Shown here piece after piece: positions 57,739 to 64,000 of a stretch of DNA of 64,000 nt. Numbering within the stretch: the stretch's first letter is position 1; the number at the start of each line of letters is the position of its first letter. This stretch comes from Paraburkholderia phosphatilytica. GTDB lineage: Bacteria; Pseudomonadota; Gammaproteobacteria; Burkholderiales; Burkholderiaceae. The stretch lies in contig NZ_QQOA01000009.1 of the NCBI RefSeq assembly GCF_003443895.1, positions 124,001 to 188,000 of the forward strand, in the 5' to 3' direction. The notes under the pieces are model-generated. The model was not told the origin of the DNA. It worked only from the letters and a program-made list of their open reading frames with translations, and made no database searches. Both the position numbers and the translations under genes were made by a program.

Positions 57739-59205
57739 TCAGAAAAACAGCAGCGTCATCACGACGAACAGCGGCAACAGGATCGCCGCAGCCCAACCGA
57801 TATAGCCGAAGAACCCCGGCATCCTGACGCCGCGCGATTCGGCGATCGCCTTCACCATGAAGTTCGGCGCATTGCCAATGTAGCTGTTCGCGCCCATGAA
57901 CACCGCACCGGCGGAAATCGCCGCGAGGGTCGTCGCGCCCGATGTGGTCAGTTGCTGCGCATCGCCGCCCGCCAGATTGAAGAACACGAGATAGGTCGGC
58001 GCGTTATCGAGGAACGACGACAGGACGCCGGTGATCCAGAAGTACATCTCGTCGCGCGGATGGCCGGCCGTATCGTTGACCAGATGCACGATGCCCGCGA
58101 ACGCGCCTGCCTCGCCCGCGCGCAGGATCAGGATCACCGGCGCGATCGTCACGAAGATGCCTGCGAACAGTTTCGCGACCTCGTCGATCGGCGCCCAGTT
58201 GAAGTCGTTGCCGGCACGCGCCGCGCGCGGCGTGACCGCGAGCGACAGCAGCGTCACGCCGACCAGCGCGGCATCGCGCACTGCGTTCTGCAGCGCGACG
58301 TGCGTGCCGTACACGTCGAACACCACGCCCGGCTGCCACAGCCCGCTCATCAGAACGAGCGCGATCACCACGGCGAGCAGCACGAAGTTGATCTTGCCAT
58401 CAAGACTCAAACGCTGCGTGTCCTTTGCCGGGTCCGCAACCGGCCGCTCCGCGTCGCGGTCGAGGTCACCATCACGGTCACCGTCACGTCGAAAATAATA
58501 CGAATCCAGCGCGTAAAACAGCACGAGCAGCGCGACGCAGAGAAACAGCATCGGCAGCACGAGATGCTGCGTGGTCCAGAAGAAGCCAACGCCGTTGAGA
58601 AAGCCGAGGAACAGCGGCGGATCGCCGAGCGGCGACAGCGAACCGCCCGCGTTCGCGACGAGAAAGATGAAGAACACCATCACGTGCGCGATGTGACGGC
58701 GCTCGCCGTTCGCGCGGATCAGCGGCCGGATCAGCAGCATCGCGGCGCCGGTCGTACCCATGATGCTCGCGATCGCGGTACCGAGCGCGAGGATCGCCGT
58801 GTTGGTACGCGGCGAGCCGCGCAGGTCGCCGCGCACGCAGATGCCGCCCGCCACCGTGTAGAGCGCCGTCAGCAGCAGGATGAACGGCACGTACTCTTCG
58901 AGCAGCGCATGCACGAACACGCCCGCCGCGACGCTCGCGCCGAATGCGACGCCGAACGGCAGCAGGAACAGCAGCGCCCACATGCCCGCGATCTTGCCGA
59001 AATGGTGATGCCAGAAGCTGGCGGCAAACATCGGGAACAGCGCGATGGACAGCAGCATGCCGGCGAACGGCACGCCCCACCACGCGGATAGCGTCGCACC
59101 GTCCGGCGCGGCAGCGAACGCGGATAGCGGACACAGCAGCAGCGTAGCGAGCAGGATGACGCGCGACGAGAACCCGCGCGCAGGGTCGGCGAACGACACC
59201 GTCAC
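57739..59205 (-). CDS. Sodium:proton antiporter, NhaD/CitM-type
   Basis: A 488-residue inner-membrane protein with about 12 helices, resembling NhaD-type Na+/H+ antiporters of the ion transporter superfamily. Key segments are FHHHFGK-like (FWHHHFGKIAGMW), GTTGAAMLLIRPL, NAGGSLSPLGDPPLFLGFL and FLDNAPTYLVFFNLAGG. A hydrophilic loop at about 235-265 has an Asp/Arg repeat (RRDGDRDGDLDRDAERP). The start is GTG at 59205, overlapping the stop of the LutC-like gene. Confidence 0.9.
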   Translation of the reverse strand: MTVSFADPARGFSSRVILLATLLLCPLSAFAAAPDGATLSAWWGVPFAGMLLSIALFPMFAASFWHHHFGKIAGMWALLFLLPFGVAFGASVAAGVFVHALLEEYVPFILLLTALYTVAGGICVRGDLRGSPRTNTAILALGTAIASIMGTTGAAMLLIRPLIRANGERRHIAHVMVFFIFLVANAGGSLSPLGDPPLFLGFLNGVGFFWTTQHLVLPMLFLCVALLVLFYALDSYYFRRDGDRDGDLDRDAERPVADPAKDTQRLSLDGKINFVLLAVVIALVLMSGLWQPGVVFDVYGTHVALQNAVRDAALVGVTLLSLAVTPRAARAGNDFNWAPIDEVAKLFAGIFVTIAPVILILRAGEAGAFAGIVHLVNDTAGHPRDEMYFWITGVLSSFLDNAPTYLVFFNLAGGDAQQLTTSGATTLAAISAGAVFMGANSYIGNAPNFMVKAIAESRGVRMPGFFGYIGWAAAILLPLFVVMTLLFF

Positions 59206-59864
59206 GCGCCGAGCACGACGAGTGCGTGCACCCGGTAGGGACCGTGCGCGCCAAGGACGATCGTCTGCTCGATGTCGCCGGTGCGCGACGGGCCCGACAC
59301 GAAATTGACCGCGCGGGGCAATTCGCCGCGCTCCTTGCGGATCAGCGCGAACGCGTCCTCATGGCCCGCGACGATCCGCGACGCCGGCACGATCGCGATG
59401 TGCGTTTCCGGCAGCAGCCCAGCGGACGCGTAAGTCTGCGGGCCGGACAGCAGCACCAGCGTGCCGGTCTCGGCCGTCGCGCAGAAGCACCCGGTGATGC
59501 CGACCGCGTCGCCGTCCACCGGCTTGCGGAACGCCACGTCGAGCCCCGCGTCGGCCCACGGCAGATCGGTGAGCGTCTGCCACGCGATGGCCTGCAACGG
59601 CAAGCCGAGCGACGCGAGGTAGCGCGCCGCGGCGGCGGGCACGTCGTGCATTGCCGCGACCGTGTCGACGGTGGTGGCCATGTTCTTCGCTTGTTCGACG
59701 AAGCGCACGGTGAGGTCGGCCGGCATCGGCGGACGCGGGCCTTCGGGATGGCGTTCGAGGTAATCGGTGACGGCCGCGCGTTCGGACGCGGCGGGCTCGC
59801 CGTCGCGCCGCTGCGCCGCGCGTATGCGTGCCAGGATGTTGCGGCGTGCAGCCGATGTATCCAT
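59202..59864 (-). CDS. LutC/YkgG family LUD-domain protein
   Basis: A 220-residue protein of the LUD family, which includes LutC of the L-lactate oxidation complex. Visible segments are ITGCFCATAETGTLVLLSGP, LLPETHIAIVPASRIV and NFVSGPSRTGDIEQTIVLGAHGP. LutA and LutB are not adjacent; instead a Na+/H+ antiporter follows with a four-base overlap. It may serve a lactate system encoded elsewhere, or have another role. Confidence 0.9.
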   Translation of the reverse strand: MDTSAARRNILARIRAAQRRDGEPAASERAAVTDYLERHPEGPRPPMPADLTVRFVEQAKNMATTVDTVAAMHDVPAAAARYLASLGLPLQAIAWQTLTDLPWADAGLDVAFRKPVDGDAVGITGCFCATAETGTLVLLSGPQTYASAGLLPETHIAIVPASRIVAGHEDAFALIRKERGELPRAVNFVSGPSRTGDIEQTIVLGAHGPYRVHALVVLGA

Positions 59865-59980
59865 GTGCGAATCCTCGTGCGAAAGCCGTTGCGTATGCGG
59901 TGAATTATACCGGCCGTGCCGCGCGCAACGACCTGGCCGAACGGCTGGTTCAGCAGCGTCCGCGCGACGTCACAGCATGA

Positions 59981-61177
59981 TCACTGCACGTCCTGTTCGA
60001 GCGGCGTGGTGATGCCGAACACCTGCCGCAGATACGCGATGTAGGCCTTGTCGTCGCACATGTTCTTGCCCGGCGAGTCGGACAGTTTCGCGACCGGCTG
60101 CCCGTTGCAGCGGACCATCTTGATCACGATCTGCAGCGGCCGATAGCCGAGGTCGTTGGTGAGGTTCGTGCCGACGCCGAACGCGAGCCGGCAGCGGCTG
60201 CGGAAGCGCTCGTACAGCTGCAGGACCTTCGGAATATCGAGCGCATCGGAGAACACGAGGACCTTCGTGCGCGGGTCGCAGCGGTTGTCCTCGTAATGCT
60301 TGAGCAGGCGCTCGCCCCAGTCGAACGGATCGCCGGAATCGTGGCGCGCGCCATCGAAGAGCTTGCAGAAATACATGTCGAAGTCGCGCAGGAACGCCTC
60401 CATGCCGTACACGTCCGACAGCGCAATGCCGAGGTCGCCGCGATATTCTTTCGCCCACATCTCGAAGCCGAAGATCTGCGAGTCGCGCAGCCGCGGGCCG
60501 AGCGCCTGACAGGCCTGCAGGTACTCGTGCGCCATCGTGCCGAGCGGCGTCAGATGGTGCTTCATTGCATAGAACACATTGCTCGTGCCGGCGAACTGCG
60601 GACCGAGGCCATCCTTCAGCGTGAGGATCACCTCTTCGTGCCAGCCCTTCGAGAAGCGGCGGCGCGTGCCGTAGTCGGCGATCTTGCAGTCGGCGAACTC
60701 GGGCTTCGCGCCGAGCAGCGCGATCTTCTCGCGCAGGCGATCGCGGCCTTCGGTGTACGCGGGCTGCTGCTGAGTGTTGCGGAAATAGACCTCGTTGACG
60801 ATCGCGAGCGTCGGGATCTCGAACAGGATGGTGTGCAGCCACGGCCCGACAATGCCGATCTCGATCTCGCCGTTGCCCTTCTCCGACGGCTTGATCGTGA
60901 TGTACTTCTCGTTCAGGTGGAAGAGCGCGAGGAAATCGATGAAGTCCGACTTCAGGAAGCGCATCCGGCGCATGTAGTCCAGCTCTTCTTCCGTGAAGCG
61001 CAGCTTGCAGAGCTTGCGCACCTCGTCGCGGATCTCGTCGACGTACGGCACAAGATCGACGTTCGGCGTGCGGCAACGAAACTTGTACTCGACGTTCGCA
61101 GCAGGAAAATGATGCAGCACGACCTGCATCATCGTGAACTTGTAGAGATCGGTATCGAGCAGCGAGGTGATGATCAT
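59981..61177 (-). CDS. pncB: Nicotinate phosphoribosyltransferase
   Basis: A 398-residue enzyme that joins nicotinate to PRPP in NAD salvage. It begins [24 protein letters not shown]; further signatures are [16 protein letters not shown] (with the phosphorylated histidine), [23 protein letters not shown] and [10 protein letters not shown]. Length fits the bacterial type I enzyme. It faces away from fdxA and may be co-transcribed with the LutC-like gene, 116 bases downstream. Confidence 0.97.
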   Translation of the reverse strand: MIITSLLDTDLYKFTMMQVVLHHFPAANVEYKFRCRTPNVDLVPYVDEIRDEVRKLCKLRFTEEELDYMRRMRFLKSDFIDFLALFHLNEKYITIKPSEKGNGEIEIGIVGPWLHTILFEIPTLAIVNEVYFRNTQQQPAYTEGRDRLREKIALLGAKPEFADCKIADYGTRRRFSKGWHEEVILTLKDGLGPQFAGTSNVFYAMKHHLTPLGTMAHEYLQACQALGPRLRDSQIFGFEMWAKEYRGDLGIALSDVYGMEAFLRDFDMYFCKLFDGARHDSGDPFDWGERLLKHYEDNRCDPRTKVLVFSDALDIPKVLQLYERFRSRCRLAFGVGTNLTNDLGYRPLQIVIKMVRCNGQPVAKLSDSPGKNMCDDKAYIAYLRQVFGITTPLEQDVQ

Positions 61178-61457
61178 GGTGGTGCTTGCCGGACTGCGAA
61201 CAGGTTAGGGAAACTGACTGCGGACCGCCATGGGCGGCGGATCCGGCCGCGCGCCCTGTGCTAGCGCATGTTACCCGAATGCGGACAACCACAGCCCGCG
61301 CCGGGTCATCGCTTGGTGGGGTGCCCAGTGCACCATAAACTAATCACCAAACGATATAAGCGCGCCGGACGGCCATCGTATGCCCCGATTGACGTTACGT
61401 TACAATAGCGCCTTTGGCGTTTCGCCTCCCCCGATACCGCATGCAGGAGCTGCCTGA

Positions 61458-61781
61458 ATGACTCACGTTGTGACCGAAAGCTGCATCAAGTGCCGCTATA
61501 CCGACTGCGTCGATGTGTGTCCGGTGGACTGCTTTCGCGAAGGTCCCAACTTCCTCGCGATCGACCCCGACGAGTGCATCGACTGCGCCGTGTGCGTCGC
61601 CGAATGCCCGGTGAACGCGATCTATGCCGAAGAAGACGTGCCGGGCGACCAGCAACACTTCATCGAACTGAACGCCGACCTCGCGAAGGGCTGGCCGAGC
61701 ATCACGAAAACCAAGTCGCCGCTGCCCGAAGCGGACGAATTCAAGGACGTGAAGGAAAAGCTCGAACTGCTGCAACGCTGA
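61458..61781 (+). CDS. fdxA: Seven-iron ferredoxin FdxA
   Basis: A 107-residue ferredoxin expected to carry one 3Fe-4S and one 4Fe-4S cluster. Cysteines at 9, 17 and 50 fit the 3Fe cluster, and 21, 40, 43 and 46 the 4Fe cluster (motifs [14 protein letters not shown] and [12 protein letters not shown]). The C-terminal 40 residues ([17 protein letters not shown]) are typical of the FdxA family. A TACAAT -10 box lies at 61401-61406. Confidence 0.97.
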   Translation: MTHVVTESCIKCRYTDCVDVCPVDCFREGPNFLAIDPDECIDCAVCVAECPVNAIYAEEDVPGDQQHFIELNADLAKGWPSITKTKSPLPEADEFKDVKEKLELLQR

Positions 61782-61920
61782 AGCGGAGCGTGTAACGGGC
61801 GCGTGTTCGCGCGTGTCCCCTTTGCTGGCGGGTTGCTACTCGCAGTTGCGACTGCTCGGTTGTCACTGAGTTGCACGCGCCACGAACGAGCCGCTTCGCT
61901 TTCGGGATAGCCGAAAGCTA

Positions 61921-61949
61921 TTGACAGGCCCCAAAGCGCCCCATACAAT
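61921..61949 (+). promoter_or_regulatory. Consensus sigma-70 promoter of the tRNA-Asn genes
   Basis: A perfect TTGACA (61921-61926), 17 bases, then TACAAT (61944-61949), about 23 bases before the first tRNA-Asn. Confidence 0.9.
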
Positions 61950-61971
61950 TTTGTTTCTCTGCTTTTGCTGT

Positions 61972-62047
61972 TCCCCGATAGCTCAGTCGGTAGAGCGCCG
62001 GACTGTTAATCCGTAGGTCCCTGGTTCGAGCCCAGGTCGGGGAGCCA
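61972..62047 (+). tRNA. tRNA-Asn (GTT), copy 1
   Basis: A 76-nt cloverleaf with encoded CCA. The acceptor stem pairs TCCCCGA with TCGGGGA, and the anticodon loop is CTGTTAA (GTT). Copy 2 is identical. Confidence 0.98.
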
Positions 62048-62054
62048 GAATTTC

Positions 62055-62085
62055 AAAAGCCCGTTCTTGCCAACGGGCTTTTTCA
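62055..62085 (+). terminator. Terminator between the tRNA-Asn genes
   Basis: An 11-bp stem (62055-62065 with 62072-62082, 6-base loop) followed by Ts. The second tRNA would need read-through or its own promoter, and I see no strong promoter between them. Confidence 0.88.
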
Positions 62086-62109
62086 TGTAATCAACCGTTG
62101 CATTGCTGT

Positions 62110-62185
62110 TCCCCGATAGCTCAGTCGGTAGAGCGCCGGACTGTTAATCCGTAGGTCCCTGGTTCGAGCCCAGGTCGGGGAGCCA
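62110..62185 (+). tRNA. tRNA-Asn (GTT), copy 2
   Basis: Identical to copy 1 over 76 nt, and the identity extends into about five bases upstream. It is followed by its own terminator, so the unit tRNA-terminator appears duplicated in outline. Confidence 0.98.
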
Positions 62186-62191
62186 AAAGTT

Positions 62192-62226
62192 CAGAAGGCC
62201 CGCTTCGTGCGGGCCTTCTGCTTTTG
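62192..62226 (+). terminator. Terminator after tRNA-Asn copy 2
   Basis: A 12-bp stem (62192-62203 with 62209-62220, 5-base loop) followed by CTTTTG. Confidence 0.88.
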
Positions 62227-62409
62227 TGCGCGGAATGTGTCGCAACGCGAATTCCTCGGCGCCGCCTACGCGCATGCAGGAAGATTGCTGCGTCGTGCGA
62301 AGCGTTATCCGCTACGCGTCATCTGGACACGTCGTCATCAGCGCGCGCGATTCAGGCGGTACGATGCTGGTTTTCATCCGCATCTTTCTGCCCCCTCACT
62401 TCCTTTCCC

Positions 62410-62895
62410 ATGAACACCTTCATCCCGCCCCTGCCGCGCTTCGCGATCGCGCTCGCCACCGCGCTGCTGTTCCCGCTCGCGCATGGCGAAGAGATCGGCA
62501 GCGTCAACACCAACTTCCGCGTGACGGGCTCCGATCGCGTCGTCGTCGAGGCGTACGACGATCCGCTCGTGCAGGGCGTCACCTGCTACGTGTCGCGGGC
62601 GCGCACCGGCGGCATCAAGGGCACGCTCGGCATCGCCGAAGACCCGACCGAGGCGTCGATCGCCTGCCGGCAGGTGGCCGACATTCACTTCGCCGGGCCG
62701 CTCAAACAGCAGTCCGACGTGTTCACCGAACGCATGTCGCTGATCTTCAAGACGCTGCACGTCGTGCGGGTCGTCGACGCGAAGCGCAACACACTCGTCT
62801 ACCTGACCTACAGCGACCGAATCGCAAGCGGCAGCGCGAAGAACAGCGTGACCGCGGTCCCGGTACCGTCCGGCATGGCGATCCCGGTCAAGTGA
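62410..62895 (+). CDS. creA: CreA family periplasmic protein
   Basis: A 161-residue protein of the CreA family, function unknown. It has a signal peptide (cut probably after PLAHG or nearby) and the family segments EEIGSVNTNFRVTGSDRVVVEAYDDP (partly), GVTCYVSRARTGGIKG, ACRQVADIHF and LVYLTYSDR. The ATG at 62410 was chosen because the protein then begins directly with the signal peptide. Confidence 0.94.
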   Translation: MNTFIPPLPRFAIALATALLFPLAHGEEIGSVNTNFRVTGSDRVVVEAYDDPLVQGVTCYVSRARTGGIKGTLGIAEDPTEASIACRQVADIHFAGPLKQQSDVFTERMSLIFKTLHVVRVVDAKRNTLVYLTYSDRIASGSAKNSVTAVPVPSGMAIPVK

Positions 62896-63034
62896 CGCAC
62901 ATGACGCAAGCGACGCAAGAGCCTCGTACCGCAGCGATCCAGCGTCGATCCGGCAATCTCGCGTCGCTTACGAAACGCGCCCGCGCCACCGATGGCGAGC
63001 GGCGCTACACTGGGCCATTGACCCGGCCCCTCCG

Positions 63035-63883
63035 ATGACCCACCGCTTCCGCGATTCTGCCCGCTACTGGCGTACGCCGCTCCTGCCCGGCGCGGACTTC
63101 GTCACGGCCGAGTATCACGACCACACTTTCGCGCCGCACTGGCACGATGCGTACACGATTCCCGTGATCGAGGCCGGCGCCGAGACGTTCCGCTATCGCG
63201 GCGCAACCCATGTGGCCGAGGCCGGCACGGTGCCGATCGTCAATCCCGGCGAGCTGCATACCGGTTCGCGCGCGGTCGACACCGGCTGGGCATACCGCGT
63301 GCTGTACGCCCCCGTCGACTACATCCACGGGCTAGCGGGGCAGATCGCGGGCCGCCCGCAGCCGCTCCCCTGGTTCCCGACCGATGTGATCCACGACGAC
63401 GACCTGTCGCGCCGGATCTCGCACGCACTCCAGCGGCTCGAAACCAGCGACGACCCGCTCGCCGCCGAAACCGCGCTGCTCGACGCGCTGTCGACGCTCC
63501 TCGTGCGCTACGCCGGCACGCGGCCCGACGCGCTCCGGCGCGCGGCAAACGACCCACGCGTCGCCGCGATGAAAGAGCAGCTGATAGGCGACCTCACGTC
63601 GCCGCTCCTGCTCGCCGACCTCGCACAGGCGATCGGTCTCTCGCCGTTCCACGCGACGCGGCTCTTCACCCAGGCCACTGGTCTGCCGCCGCATGCGTGG
63701 CGCAACCAGGTGCGGCTGCAACGCTCGCTCGCCGCGCTGCGCGCGGGCGCGCCGGTCACGGAAGTGGCAGCGGCGGCCGGTTTCACTGACCAGAGCCACT
63801 ACACGCGGCATTTCCGCCGCATGTTCGGCGTGCCGCCCGGCCAGTGGCAGGCGAAACCCGCGCGGCAGTCGGCCGCGGGCTGA
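63035..63883 (+). CDS. AraC-family transcriptional regulator
   Basis: A 282-residue regulator. The N-terminal cupin-like sensing domain (AraC-binding domain) holds FAPHWHDAYTIPVIEAGAE and VNPGELHTG. The C-terminal DNA-binding domain (about 180-275) has two helix-turn-helix motifs (LADLAQAIGLSPFHATRLF and VTEVAAAAGFTDQSHYTRHF). This layout often controls an adjacent amino acid exporter gene; the downstream gene is outside the window. Ligand unknown. Confidence 0.93.
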   Translation: MTHRFRDSARYWRTPLLPGADFVTAEYHDHTFAPHWHDAYTIPVIEAGAETFRYRGATHVAEAGTVPIVNPGELHTGSRAVDTGWAYRVLYAPVDYIHGLAGQIAGRPQPLPWFPTDVIHDDDLSRRISHALQRLETSDDPLAAETALLDALSTLLVRYAGTRPDALRRAANDPRVAAMKEQLIGDLTSPLLLADLAQAIGLSPFHATRLFTQATGLPPHAWRNQVRLQRSLAALRAGAPVTEVAAAAGFTDQSHYTRHFRRMFGVPPGQWQAKPARQSAAG

Positions 63884-64000
63884 CGCGCAGCTTGCACATC
63901 CGATCGCCGGCGCAGGTACCGTGCACGCCGGACCCGGTCGCGCGCGAGACCGGGAGCCAACCGCAAGAACGTACAAGCCCGCCCGATGCAATCCGGCTAA

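Noticed and set aside
63884..64000. Downstream target gene of the AraC regulator
   Set aside because: The last 117 bases show no start of a gene; any target lies beyond the window.

Overview
The window looks like chromosomal DNA of a Burkholderia sensu lato species (Betaproteobacteria, Burkholderiaceae). The evidence is high GC with strong third-position bias, TACAAT-type -10 boxes, the EarP/EF-P Arg32 pair, the gene order rpmF-plsX-fabHDG-acpP-fabF next to rpoE-rseA-mucB-mucD-lepA-lepB-rnc-era-recO-pdxJ-acpS-nagZ, and uvrC-pgsA-tRNA-Gly-tRNA-Cys. It is almost wholly core genome. I see no insertion sequence, prophage, CRISPR array, integrase or clear island. Genus level is an inference.

Layout. 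1-4.1 kb: sugar-acid use (truncated GudP-like transporter, glucarate dehydratase, a hexuronate-type MFS transporter on the opposite strand with LacI-type operator candidates). 4.1-11.2 kb: membrane protein, family 4 glycosyltransferase, ABC half-transporter, trehalose synthesis (otsB-otsA). 11.5-13.8 kb: two copper/cytochrome oxidase assembly genes (SCO1-like, CtaG) and an ElaA-like acetyltransferase. 13.9-17.5 kb: tRNA-Cys, two identical tRNA-Gly(GCC), pgsA, uvrC. 17.6-21.7 kb: earP-efp, a CsbD protein, and a response regulator of NtrC build whose GAFTGA loop is degenerate.

21.7-42.1 kb is a nearly unbroken block of about 20 minus-strand housekeeping genes: DUF177-rpmF-plsX-fabH-fabD-fabG-acpP-fabF (phospholipid and fatty acid synthesis), a small YgfX-like protein, the sigma-E stress operon (rpoE-rseA-mucB-mucD-glutaredoxin), then lepA-lepB-rnc-era-recO-pdxJ-acpS-nagZ. 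Hairpins divide it into transcription units: a terminator in the rpmF-plsX gap, a terminator-like hairpin ahead of fabF, a terminator after the glutaredoxin gene, and a 13-bp hairpin ahead of rnc that could be an RNase III target.

42.2-51 kb: maf, an RsmI-like methyltransferase, sppA, a Rieske protein, a HAD phosphatase, rluC and, divergently, rne (RNase E) behind a leader of about 790 nt. 51.2-57.7 kb: molybdenum cofactor genes (moaA-mobA-moeA), a two-helix membrane protein with an acetyltransferase, rmuC and a 2-hydroxyacid dehydrogenase. 57.7-64 kb: an NhaD-type antiporter, an orphan LutC-like protein, pncB, the seven-iron ferredoxin fdxA, two identical tRNA-Asn genes, creA and an AraC-family regulator.

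No clearly new multi-gene system is visible. The best leads are regulatory or architectural: the rne leader, the hairpin before rnc, hairpins inside the fatty acid operon, low-complexity additions on RNase III, RecO, UvrC and RNase E, the GAFTGA-less regulator, and a possible coupled leader peptide before the ABC transporter.
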